62,594 bases of DNA from Dysgonomonas sp. 520 (lineage in GTDB: Bacteria; Bacteroidota; Bacteroidia; Bacteroidales; Dysgonomonadaceae), in contig NZ_QVMP01000020.1 of the NCBI RefSeq assembly GCF_010501095.1, positions 1-62,594 on the forward strand, read 5' to 3'. Position 1 is the first letter of the stretch. The number at the start of each line of letters is the position of its first letter. This document shows positions 19,108-25,951 of the stretch, one piece after another. The notes under the pieces were generated by a model that worked only from the letters and a program-made list of their open reading frames with translations, had not been told where the DNA came from and made no database searches. The position numbers and the translations under genes are program-made.

Positions 19108-19878
19108 ATGGGCATCATCGACACACATACGCACATCTACGAACCCGATTTTGACAACGACATTAACGATGTCATAACCAGGGCAAAGAACTGTGGTGTA
19201 GACAAAATTCTTCTACCCAATATTGACTTGAATTCCGTTGACCGGCTTCATAATTTGGTTGAAAAACATCCCGATTATTGCGCCCCTATGATGGGGCTCC
19301 ATCCCGGAAGTGTGACCCTCGATTGGAAAGAGGATTTGAAGCAAATAAAGGAAAATTTCTCTAAACACAAATACATTGCAGTAGGTGAAATAGGCATTGA
19401 CCTTTATTGGGACAGGAGCCTCGAACAAGAACAAAAGCTGGCATTTGAAGAACAGCTCAGATGGAGTATCGAGTACAATTTGCCCATATCAATTCATAGT
19501 CGTGATGCCATCAGGGAAACAATAGAGTGCATCAACAATGTTGATAAGGAAAATTTGAGAGGGGTTTTCCACAGTTTTGGAGGAACGCTGGAAGAAATGA
19601 CAGAAATTCTGAATCTAAAGAATTTTTATCTTGGCATCAACGGGGTTGTAACCTATAAAAACTCAAAACTTCCGGAAGTGCTTACACACACCAACCTTTC
19701 TCACATTGTCATCGAAACCGACGCGCCCTATCTCCCACCCGTTCCGTACAGAGGGAAAAGAAACGAGCCGTCGTATACTGTTGAAATTGTGAAAAAACTG
19801 AGCGAAATTTTCGATTGCACCCAACAAGAAGTGATTGAGAAAACCTCCCATAATGCACAAATACTTTACGGATTGTGA
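19108..19878 (+). CDS. TatD family metal-dependent hydrolase (DNase)
   Basis: Cytoplasmic TIM-barrel hydrolase of the TatD family, implicated in 3'-5' DNA processing and repair. Metal and catalytic motifs are present: DTHTHIYEPDF near the N-terminus, AVGEIGIDLYWD (about 90-101), SIHSRDA, FHSFGG, and ETDAPYLPP (about 203-211). At 256 residues it is a normal length. It follows the prenyl synthase in the same operon. The palindrome at 19993-20025 lies 115 nt downstream and could serve as its terminator. Confidence 0.94.
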   Translation: MGIIDTHTHIYEPDFDNDINDVITRAKNCGVDKILLPNIDLNSVDRLHNLVEKHPDYCAPMMGLHPGSVTLDWKEDLKQIKENFSKHKYIAVGEIGIDLYWDRSLEQEQKLAFEEQLRWSIEYNLPISIHSRDAIRETIECINNVDKENLRGVFHSFGGTLEEMTEILNLKNFYLGINGVVTYKNSKLPEVLTHTNLSHIVIETDAPYLPPVPYRGKRNEPSYTVEIVKKLSEIFDCTQQEVIEKTSHNAQILYGL

Positions 19879-19939
19879 TCTGAGATAGACACACACAATT
19901 TTACTACAAAACATTCTTTCGAGATTATTTCCCGAAAAA

Positions 19940-19969
19940 TTTGCCATATAAAAAAATTGCGTATATTTG
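19940..19969 (+). promoter_or_regulatory. Strong consensus promoter after tatD
   Basis: TTTG at 19940-19943 and TATATTTG at 19962-19969, separated by 18 nt, form a near-perfect Bacteroidetes promoter. The only thing downstream on this strand is the palindrome and T-run ending at 20031, then the antisense of araC. Confidence 0.55.
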
Positions 19970-19975
19970 TACTTT

Positions 19976-20031
19976 CATTATCTATAATATCCAGACGTCT
20001 GTCACTTAGCAAGTGACAGACGTCTATTTTT
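19976..20031 (+). ncRNA. Candidate small RNA ending in a 33-nt palindromic terminator
   Basis: From the expected start near 19976, a transcript would run to the palindrome 19993-20025 (15-bp perfect arms, 3-nt loop agc) and the T-run 20027-20031, giving about 55 nt. The loop half, ctgtcacttagcaagtgac (19999-20017), is perfectly complementary over 19 nt to 21167-21185, upstream of the surface-protein group. The alternative is that the hairpin is only the tatD terminator. No expression evidence is available. Confidence 0.4.
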
Positions 20032-20100
20032 AAGAGGTTTTTCTTAATGCAAATTTAGGGCAAAATATGTGTCGCCCACTACCCTAAATATTCCTTAAAA

Positions 20101-20916
20101 TTATGTATTTTGCTTCTGATATCTTTCGTTCCTGATTTGCCGTGGCGAAGCCCCCAATATCTTATGACAAAACTCATTGAAATGAGACAATGTATTGAAC
20201 TTATTATCCGTTGAAATTTGCTTCAAACTTTTATCGGTGTGATAAATTTCGTGGAAAATCTGATTTGCTCTTCGTTGCCTAAACCATGAATAGGCCGTAG
20301 TGCCAAAAACTTTCTTGAATTTTTTATTGAATCCTGAGTAGCTATAATGCATCTGATCAGATAGTTCCTTTATATTCTTTATGTTTTGAGACAACCTTCT
20401 GACCTGCTCCGAAAAATAAAGGTCGTCTGTCAGGTAAGTGCTGAAAAAATCGTCTAATTGCTCTTTCGAACAAGAGGCTTTCAGTATGCAAATCAGCTCT
20501 TTAGCCTTGATATCCGCAAGGAAATCGTAATCCACACTCTTGTCCTTATAAATAAGGAGCGAGTTGATATAGCCGTTTATGACTTCATTAAAAGACAGAT
20601 AAATAACACCCTGATGTTCAGACTTTTTCAAATTTTCCATCCTGAAGCTGTCATAAAGATACTCCTCATCACTAATATCTATCGACAGAAATGAAGAATT
20701 TTCCAATGCGCTCATCATGCACCCATACCCGGAGGGTAGGAAGAACAATTTATTTGCCGAAATAGATTCTTGCTTAATATCCGAAAAGGAGGTATCCAAT
20801 CTTCCCGAAATGATTAATACGATTCTGCAATTGTCTGCTTGGGAAACCCATTTTTCACCTCTATCCAGGTCAATGAACCGGATGCCGGGTTTTGTTCTGT
20901 TATTTTCAAATTTCAT
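20101..20916 (-). CDS. AraC family transcriptional regulator
   Basis: DNA-binding regulator of the AraC/XylS family with 271 residues. The N-terminal half (about residues 1-150) resembles a cupin-like effector domain without a clear ligand signature. The C-terminal domain at about residues 170-265 carries the double helix-turn-helix (NIKELSDQMHYSYSGFNKKF and SLKQISTDNKFNTLSHFNEF), followed by GASPRQIRNE. It is divergently oriented from the surface-protein group at 21287-24066, so it may control that group. Copies of the gtcactt/aagtgac palindrome lie on both sides of it (20001-20017 and 21167-21183). It has no transmembrane helix, unlike the broken regulator at 5127. Confidence 0.9.
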   Translation of the reverse strand: MKFENNRTKPGIRFIDLDRGEKWVSQADNCRIVLIISGRLDTSFSDIKQESISANKLFFLPSGYGCMMSALENSSFLSIDISDEEYLYDSFRMENLKKSEHQGVIYLSFNEVINGYINSLLIYKDKSVDYDFLADIKAKELICILKASCSKEQLDDFFSTYLTDDLYFSEQVRRLSQNIKNIKELSDQMHYSYSGFNKKFKKVFGTTAYSWFRQRRANQIFHEIYHTDKSLKQISTDNKFNTLSHFNEFCHKILGASPRQIRNERYQKQNT

Positions 20917-21286
20917 AATTTGTTGTTGTTTAAGTTCCTGAATCTGTGCGTGTTTAATGAATATCTAACAAAAAAATCGGGTCTATCTATTTTTACCCAT
21001 TTGATAAAACACTCATTATCAAAATTTTATTTCATTTAGAATTACGTTTTATTGCCCTCAAAAATTCACTGTTTACCTAATGTTTTACAAACCGCAATAT
21101 GTGCTTTTTTCACCCCTACATAATACTCTTATTATCAGGCGAATACAGGGCACACCTAAATATTCCGTCACTTGCTAAGTGACAGAGCACACAAACTACT
21201 AGATATCAACAAATTAAACTTTTTGAATAAGAGGCAAAAAACGAACTGAGGGTAAAAAATTAACACGACAAACAACGTTAAAACTT
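20917..21286. promoter_or_regulatory. Divergent intergenic control region
   Basis: This 370-nt AT-rich region separates araC from the first surface-protein gene. It contains cctaaatattcc at 21155-21166, repeated at 20083-20094 just beyond araC, followed at once by the palindrome at 21167-21183. I find no clear TAnnTTTG element for the rightward gene. Confidence 0.4.
21167..21185 (+). promoter_or_regulatory. Palindrome gtcacttgctaagtgacag
   Basis: The 17-nt palindrome (7-bp arms, gct centre) plus ag is the exact reverse complement of 19999-20017 in the candidate small RNA. It lies 102 nt upstream of the 21287 start. It may be an operator, a target for RNA pairing, or a repeated terminator fragment. 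Confidence 0.45.
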
Positions 21287-21874
21287 ATGAAAAAAACTTT
21301 ATTATTCTTATCGCTTATTTTAGCCTGCTCCTTCTCTTACGGGCAGGTGGGAATAAACACCGATTCGCCACACCAAAGTGCCGTTTTGGATGTGCAGAGC
21401 ACCACTAACAACCAGGGGATGTTACTGCCCCGCATGACAACTGCGCAAAAAACTGCGATAACCTCTCCGGCAACCGGATTGCTGGTTTACGACACCACCA
21501 CAAAGTGTATCTCGCAAAACGTGGGAACGGAAGCCGCCCCCTCGTGGGTATGCTTGTCGGCGAAAGACAACCAATCGAAGTTTTTCTATATGCCATCCAT
21601 TGCCATCGACGCTTCGGCTGTGGCAACAGGGCAAACTCTGAACCTGTATAACGAATACAAAACACAGTTCAACACGCCCATGGCAGCCAGCACCAGTGCT
21701 CCGGCTAGTATTCCCTATTTCCCCGCGGCAACAGACTTGTACTATTATATCACATATTATGACAATACGGTGATAAAAGTGAATAGCTTGAATGCCAATG
21801 GCGTGCTCAATTATGACATCATTGCGGCGGCGCCTTTCGCTTCCTTTATGAATGTGGTGATGGTTGTAAAATAA
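21287..21874 (+). CDS. Secreted surface protein with tail-fibre-like N-terminus (paralogue 1)
   Basis: Exported protein of 195 residues. The signal peptide ends at SYGQ (about residue 20). Next comes QVGINTDSPHQSAVLDVQS with GMLLPRMTTAQK, a stretch common at the start of Bacteroidetes secreted proteins that resemble phage-tail or fibre proteins. The remainder has FFYMPSI, LYNEYKTQFNTP and DLYYYITYYD, and ends FMNVVMVVK. It is a clear paralogue of the protein at 23488-24066. No T9SS domain is present. The function is unknown; the context suggests a surface assembly controlled by the divergent araC. Confidence 0.8.
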   Translation: MKKTLLFLSLILACSFSYGQVGINTDSPHQSAVLDVQSTTNNQGMLLPRMTTAQKTAITSPATGLLVYDTTTKCISQNVGTEAAPSWVCLSAKDNQSKFFYMPSIAIDASAVATGQTLNLYNEYKTQFNTPMAASTSAPASIPYFPAATDLYYYITYYDNTVIKVNSLNANGVLNYDIIAAAPFASFMNVVMVVK

Positions 21875-21891
21875 AAATGCATCTTGTCATT

Positions 21892-21944
21892 GAGTCGCCT
21901 TCGCTCCTCGAACGTTGTTTCTGAGTGAAACGAAGAATCTGTCT
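21892..21944 (+). repeat. Solitary repeat core (ttgagtcgccttcgctcctc module)
   Basis: This stretch starts with the short module also seen at about 4707, 62468 and, inverted, 39157-39186. It is followed by gagtgaaacgaagaatctg, the hairpin arm typical of the family A and B elements. No terminal inverted repeats surround it here. Confidence 0.55.
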
Positions 21945-22061
21945 TAAATAGTTGACGAGTAAACATGTAAACGAGTTGACAAGTTAAGAAACTAGTACCT
22001 TGTTCGCTGGATATAGATGCTTCGCTATGCACTGCATGACAAGTACAAAAAGAAAAGAAAA

Positions 22062-23483
22062 ATGAAAAAAATAAAAATATTATTATTGCTGCTAGCCTGC
22101 TGCACTTTGCTGCCTGCACAAGTAGACCCGAATAAAAAATATATGAACTGGTGGTATTTCGGAGAAAAATCAGGATTGAATTTCAACCAGATGCAGACCA
22201 TTTCCGGAGTGTCTTTACCAACACCCGTTACAGGACCGTTTAGTACGACAGAGGGTTGTTTTACCATATCTGACAGGGATGGTAATCTATTGATGTCATC
22301 GGACGGTATGAGTGTTTATAACAAAAACAATATAGAAATGGACAACGGTGCAGGATTGAAGGGGCACCCGTCATCTTCTCAATCGGGTATTGTGATACCT
22401 TTTCCTGAGGACGAAACTAAATATTATATCATCACTGTTACTGCAGGACTCGATACTGAAGGTCTTAATTATTCAATAGTCGATTTAACTGAAAATGGAG
22501 GTCTTGGCAAGGTAACTACAAAAAATATCAATCTATTGGGGTCCACTTACGAAAATATAACGGTTGCACCTAATTCAAACGGTCGCGATTATTGGTTGAT
22601 TCACAGAGGAGATGGTGCTTTTTACGTCTGGTCAATAACAAGTACCGGAATCTCAACCACACCCAATATGTACCTCTACACTGAGGCTCCATGCCCTTAT
22701 CGCTATGTTAGTGTGACAAGGCTTTCGCCTGATAACACAAAACTAATAAGTTCTTCATACAACTGTAATAGTCTTTTTTATGCGGATTTCAACCCGGCAA
22801 CAGGAGTGGTATCTAATGTGGGAGAAGTTAACTTTAATGACAATGTATACGGAACAGAGTTTTCTCCTTCCGGTGAATATATATACGTTACACAATATAA
22901 ACAAGGTTATTTTAAGATGAAATATGCTGATCTGACCAGCGGAACCGTTCCTCCTCTTATAACAACATTAGGTCCCGTTTCTAATTTCACAATCGGACCG
23001 GATAATAAAATATATGGAATAATAAGTAAGACAAAAAAATTGATTGTGATACTAGATCCCGATGACGGGGGAAATGATGTAAGGATATTTGATAATTATC
23101 TGATCAATAATGCCAATGATGGTTTACCGACCTTCATCAACGGGAATTTGAATATACAAATAGAAGAAAAACCGTCTGTTTGTTCTGCTTATCAAACAGA
23201 ATTAGAAATTGTGATTTCGGCCACAGGTGCAAATATCCCTGCTCAACTGATATGGAATTTTGGTGATGGTTCTTCTACGAAAGCGGTTAGCTATACAGGC
23301 AATGGCACTTACACTCAAAAGCATACATACAATACGTCGGGACTGTATGAGGTTACTGTCACCCCACAAAGAGCGGATGGCGCTTTCTTATCTCCTATAA
23401 GACAACAGATACGGGTTATTGACTGCCCTATCCGCACCAATCGTATGATTCGCACCAGTTTGTCTAATTCAGAAAACGAATAA
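22062..23483 (+). CDS. Secreted PKD-domain protein with propeller-like repeats
   Basis: Exported protein of 473 residues from the preferred start at 22062 (MKKIKILLLLLACC), which begins the signal peptide directly and has an AG-rich site upstream; a longer frame opens at 22017. Residues about 25-385 have repeated short motifs (LLMSSDGMSVYN, SPDNTKLISSS, EFSPSGEYIYVTQY) of a WD40-like or gliding-associated beta-propeller. A PKD domain follows (WNFGDGSSTK, HTYNTSGLYEVTV). Proteins of this build normally end in a type B T9SS domain. This one stops right after the PKD domain (VIDCPIRT), so it either lacks the domain or was truncated. It sits between the two paralogous small proteins. Confidence 0.8.
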   Translation: MKKIKILLLLLACCTLLPAQVDPNKKYMNWWYFGEKSGLNFNQMQTISGVSLPTPVTGPFSTTEGCFTISDRDGNLLMSSDGMSVYNKNNIEMDNGAGLKGHPSSSQSGIVIPFPEDETKYYIITVTAGLDTEGLNYSIVDLTENGGLGKVTTKNINLLGSTYENITVAPNSNGRDYWLIHRGDGAFYVWSITSTGISTTPNMYLYTEAPCPYRYVSVTRLSPDNTKLISSSYNCNSLFYADFNPATGVVSNVGEVNFNDNVYGTEFSPSGEYIYVTQYKQGYFKMKYADLTSGTVPPLITTLGPVSNFTIGPDNKIYGIISKTKKLIVILDPDDGGNDVRIFDNYLINNANDGLPTFINGNLNIQIEEKPSVCSAYQTELEIVISATGANIPAQLIWNFGDGSSTKAVSYTGNGTYTQKHTYNTSGLYEVTVTPQRADGAFLSPIRQQIRVIDCPIRTNRMIRTSLSNSENE

Positions 23484-23487
23484 AAAT

Positions 23488-24066
23488 ATGAAAATAGTTT
23501 ATATATGCTTTATGCTATTTTGCCTGTCGGTCGTGTCAGTCAATGCGCAGGTAGGTATCAACAACGAGAGTCCGCATGCCAGTTCCGCTTTAGACATGGC
23601 TAAGGATGGCAATCGGAGCGGCGTGCTCCTACCCCGTATGACTACGGCTCAAAAACTAGCCATTGTGAAACCGGCACACAGCCTTTTGGTCTACGATACG
23701 GATAAGAATTGTGTTTCGCAAAACATCGGAACGGAAACCGCTCCCGTGTGGGATTGCCTGACACTGTTCAACCGTCAGTTCTTCTATATGCCCTCAATCA
23801 ACATTCCGACCGGGAAATTGGGTGCTGCTACGCTCGATTTGTTTGCCGAATACCAGAGCCAATTTTCAACGCCCATGTATCGCAGTGTGGGTGCGTCAGC
23901 TTCGATGGGCAATTTTTCGGCAAGTGACTTGTATTATTACATAACCTATTACGATCCGGTACTTATTACGGTCAATTCGATCAGTGCCACAGGAGTTATG
24001 TCATACACGGTGTTGAAGCAAGCGAACAAAGACGCTTATATGAATATTGTATTTGTGGTGAAATAA
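23488..24066 (+). CDS. Secreted surface protein with tail-fibre-like N-terminus (paralogue 2)
   Basis: A 192-residue exported protein, paralogous to 21287-21874 along its length. The signal peptide ends at VNAQ. It shares VGINNESPHASSALDM, GVLLPRMTTAQKLAI, LLVYDTDKNCVSQNIGTE, QFFYMPSI, DLYYYITYYD and the C-terminal MNIVFVVK. It begins 4 nt after the PKD-protein stop, which indicates cotranscription and coordinated output. Conservation of the extreme C-terminus suggests a shared binding or assembly function. The specific role is unknown. Confidence 0.8.
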   Translation: MKIVYICFMLFCLSVVSVNAQVGINNESPHASSALDMAKDGNRSGVLLPRMTTAQKLAIVKPAHSLLVYDTDKNCVSQNIGTETAPVWDCLTLFNRQFFYMPSINIPTGKLGAATLDLFAEYQSQFSTPMYRSVGASASMGNFSASDLYYYITYYDPVLITVNSISATGVMSYTVLKQANKDAYMNIVFVVK

Positions 24067-24083
24067 AATGAAAAAAGAGGGTA

Positions 24084-24270
24084 CCCATAGTGCATTTAAG
24101 ACTTTGATGTTAACTCATTTATTATAAGACTCATATTGGTTTTGTCATTTTGAACGAAGTGAAAAATCTATGTATTTTCAATCCAGATCCTTCGTTTTAC
24201 TCAGGATGACAATGTAAATATGTATTATGTTTCTGTTAATTATCTTTTATTTTCTAAATTCACTACGAGT
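24084..24270 (-). mobile_element. MITE-like element family B, copy 2, with 9-bp target duplication
   Basis: A 187-bp element in the opposite orientation to copy 1 (4641-4860). The ends are cccatagtgcattta and taaattcactacgagt. The direct repeat aagagggta occurs at 24075-24083 and 24271-24279, exactly flanking the element, as expected for a 9-bp target-site duplication. The core is a hairpin with arms beginning ttttgtcattttgaacg and ending tactcaggatgacaa. The insertion hit the base of a terminator hairpin. Confidence 0.85.
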
Positions 24271-24271
24271 A

Positions 24272-24321
24272 AGAGGGTATCTCGAGGAAGTAATAAACTT
24301 ACTACACTGAGACACCCTCTC
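24272..24321 (-). terminator. Terminator hairpin of the 24350 gene, split from its U-tract
   Basis: Arms agagggtatctc (24272-24283) and gagacaccctct (24310-24321) pair with one mismatch around a 26-nt loop. For minus-strand transcription the U-tract would be the A6 run at 24071-24076, which now lies beyond the family B element. Confidence 0.65.
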
Positions 24322-24349
24322 TTTATCTAACAAATATATATCCCGATTG

Positions 24350-25861
24350 TTATTTTACTAAAACTTTCTCAGAAAATGTTTCTCCGGCTTTTGTTGTCAT
24401 TTTCACAATATACAAGCCATTAGTAAATGGAGCCGACACAATTTTCGTGTTCTGAGCTTCATTAACTTTTTGTCCTGTTAATGTATAAACTTCCACAGAG
24501 CCAACCTCTTCCGTCATTTCTATATTACCATCAACATATCTGGCTGTTACAGCATCGACAGCAACATCGTCTATTCCACTAAAGTTGCCTTTAATTTTCA
24601 TCTGATATTTTGCAAATCCATTGTTACAAATGAATATATAAACATCAACAGTTGCTTCGGTTGCTGTATACGAAATGCTTTTCTTATCTATTATCGGCAA
24701 TGTAGAATAAGCTGTTGTTGACGCACTTCCAAATCCTTGTTTCGGGAAATCGAATAAGAACTTGGCTGTACTGAATCCACCTTCATAAGAGAACAAACCA
24801 AAAGAGTTGTCCGGATATCCATCTTTACCCTGGCTGTTAAGGTACAAAGCCGATAAGAAATAAGTTACGCCACCTATTACAACTTCGTCTACACCACAAC
24901 CCGAAGCACTGAAAAACGCAACTCCGGCAGGGGCTTTAGAGAACCCATCTTGCAATTTGCCTTCCATATCATACAAACTTGGATAAGAAGCCTGTCCGTC
25001 TACATAGAACAAATTTTCGCTAATAGGACGCACATAAGGAGCACCTCCCAAATTGAGAGAGCTTATAGGAAACAGTTCTTCCAACTTGATGATTGTCGGT
25101 TGTCCGGGAATTCCAAAGTTAAGCTCAGGCGAGAAATCCGAATCGGGATCGGTAGTGCCCACCAATGCTCCATCTTTAATATCCCATCTGAAAACGCTGG
25201 TCAGATAGTCCTTATGCGGATTTGTTCCACTGGCAGCAACAGCACCCATCACATAACCGTTTCCGTTCATATCTCCGTATACATTAAAGTTATCTATACG
25301 AACAGTTCCGTCTTTAGTTTCGGGGAATAGACTTTCCTGAGCACCATAAGAAAACCTGATTTTGTTTACCGGAGTAGCATTCAAGTCTGCCATTACCCAC
25401 ATATCCAATGCACCTGAGTAGATATCGGTAACCAAGTTAAACAAAACAATATTTCCGGCACCATCAATAGCAATAGAGTTATTAACAGATCCGCTAGGAG
25501 TTGTAAAAGCCAATCCGTCGAGGCTCTTTGTTTCCAGATAGTCTCCCGTAGCAGCGTCAAACACCTCTAGTCTGGGCACGGTGTTTTCACCCACAACTAC
25601 CCTATGCACGAAGATAAGTTTTCCGTCTTTAAAGGCATAACAGCGAGCATTTGCATTTGTAAGAATATCTGCAGGAAAGTTGTTTGTAACTCCATCATCA
25701 CTTACTATAGTCTTAAGGGACCTAATCCATACAGACTCCATGGTTACGTTTCCGTCGGATGAAGAATAAGGCGCATCCGCATCTTTTGTTGGTGTATACT
25801 GAGCATTTGCCATAAACACGCTTAAAGTTAAGGCCGCAGCCCCAAGTAAAAATTTTTTCAT
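24350..25861 (-). CDS. T9SS-sorted secreted protein (possibly DUF4623-like)
   Basis: Exported 503-residue protein. The signal peptide is at residues 1-20 (FMANAQ). The body (about 25-420) is beta-rich and propeller-like, with segments such as AIDGAGNIVLFN, YGDMNGNGYVMGAVAASG and FFSASGCGVDEVV. The C-terminal 75 residues are a type A T9SS sorting domain (GSVEVYTLTGQKV, FTNGLYIVKMTTKAGETFSEKVLVK). It lies last in the minus-strand susC locus, 90 nt after the glycosyl hydrolase-like gene, and is probably a surface component. The DUF4623 match is from memory and should be treated as tentative. Confidence 0.8.
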   Translation of the reverse strand: MKKFLLGAAALTLSVFMANAQYTPTKDADAPYSSSDGNVTMESVWIRSLKTIVSDDGVTNNFPADILTNANARCYAFKDGKLIFVHRVVVGENTVPRLEVFDAATGDYLETKSLDGLAFTTPSGSVNNSIAIDGAGNIVLFNLVTDIYSGALDMWVMADLNATPVNKIRFSYGAQESLFPETKDGTVRIDNFNVYGDMNGNGYVMGAVAASGTNPHKDYLTSVFRWDIKDGALVGTTDPDSDFSPELNFGIPGQPTIIKLEELFPISSLNLGGAPYVRPISENLFYVDGQASYPSLYDMEGKLQDGFSKAPAGVAFFSASGCGVDEVVIGGVTYFLSALYLNSQGKDGYPDNSFGLFSYEGGFSTAKFLFDFPKQGFGSASTTAYSTLPIIDKKSISYTATEATVDVYIFICNNGFAKYQMKIKGNFSGIDDVAVDAVTARYVDGNIEMTEEVGSVEVYTLTGQKVNEAQNTKIVSAPFTNGLYIVKMTTKAGETFSEKVLVK

Positions 25862-25951
25862 AACTCAAAATTTTTAATTAAACAATAAGAAATTTTCTAT
25901 AAATAAATAATCCTAATCATGCAAACCGGTAGTTGATCCGATTACTCCGAT

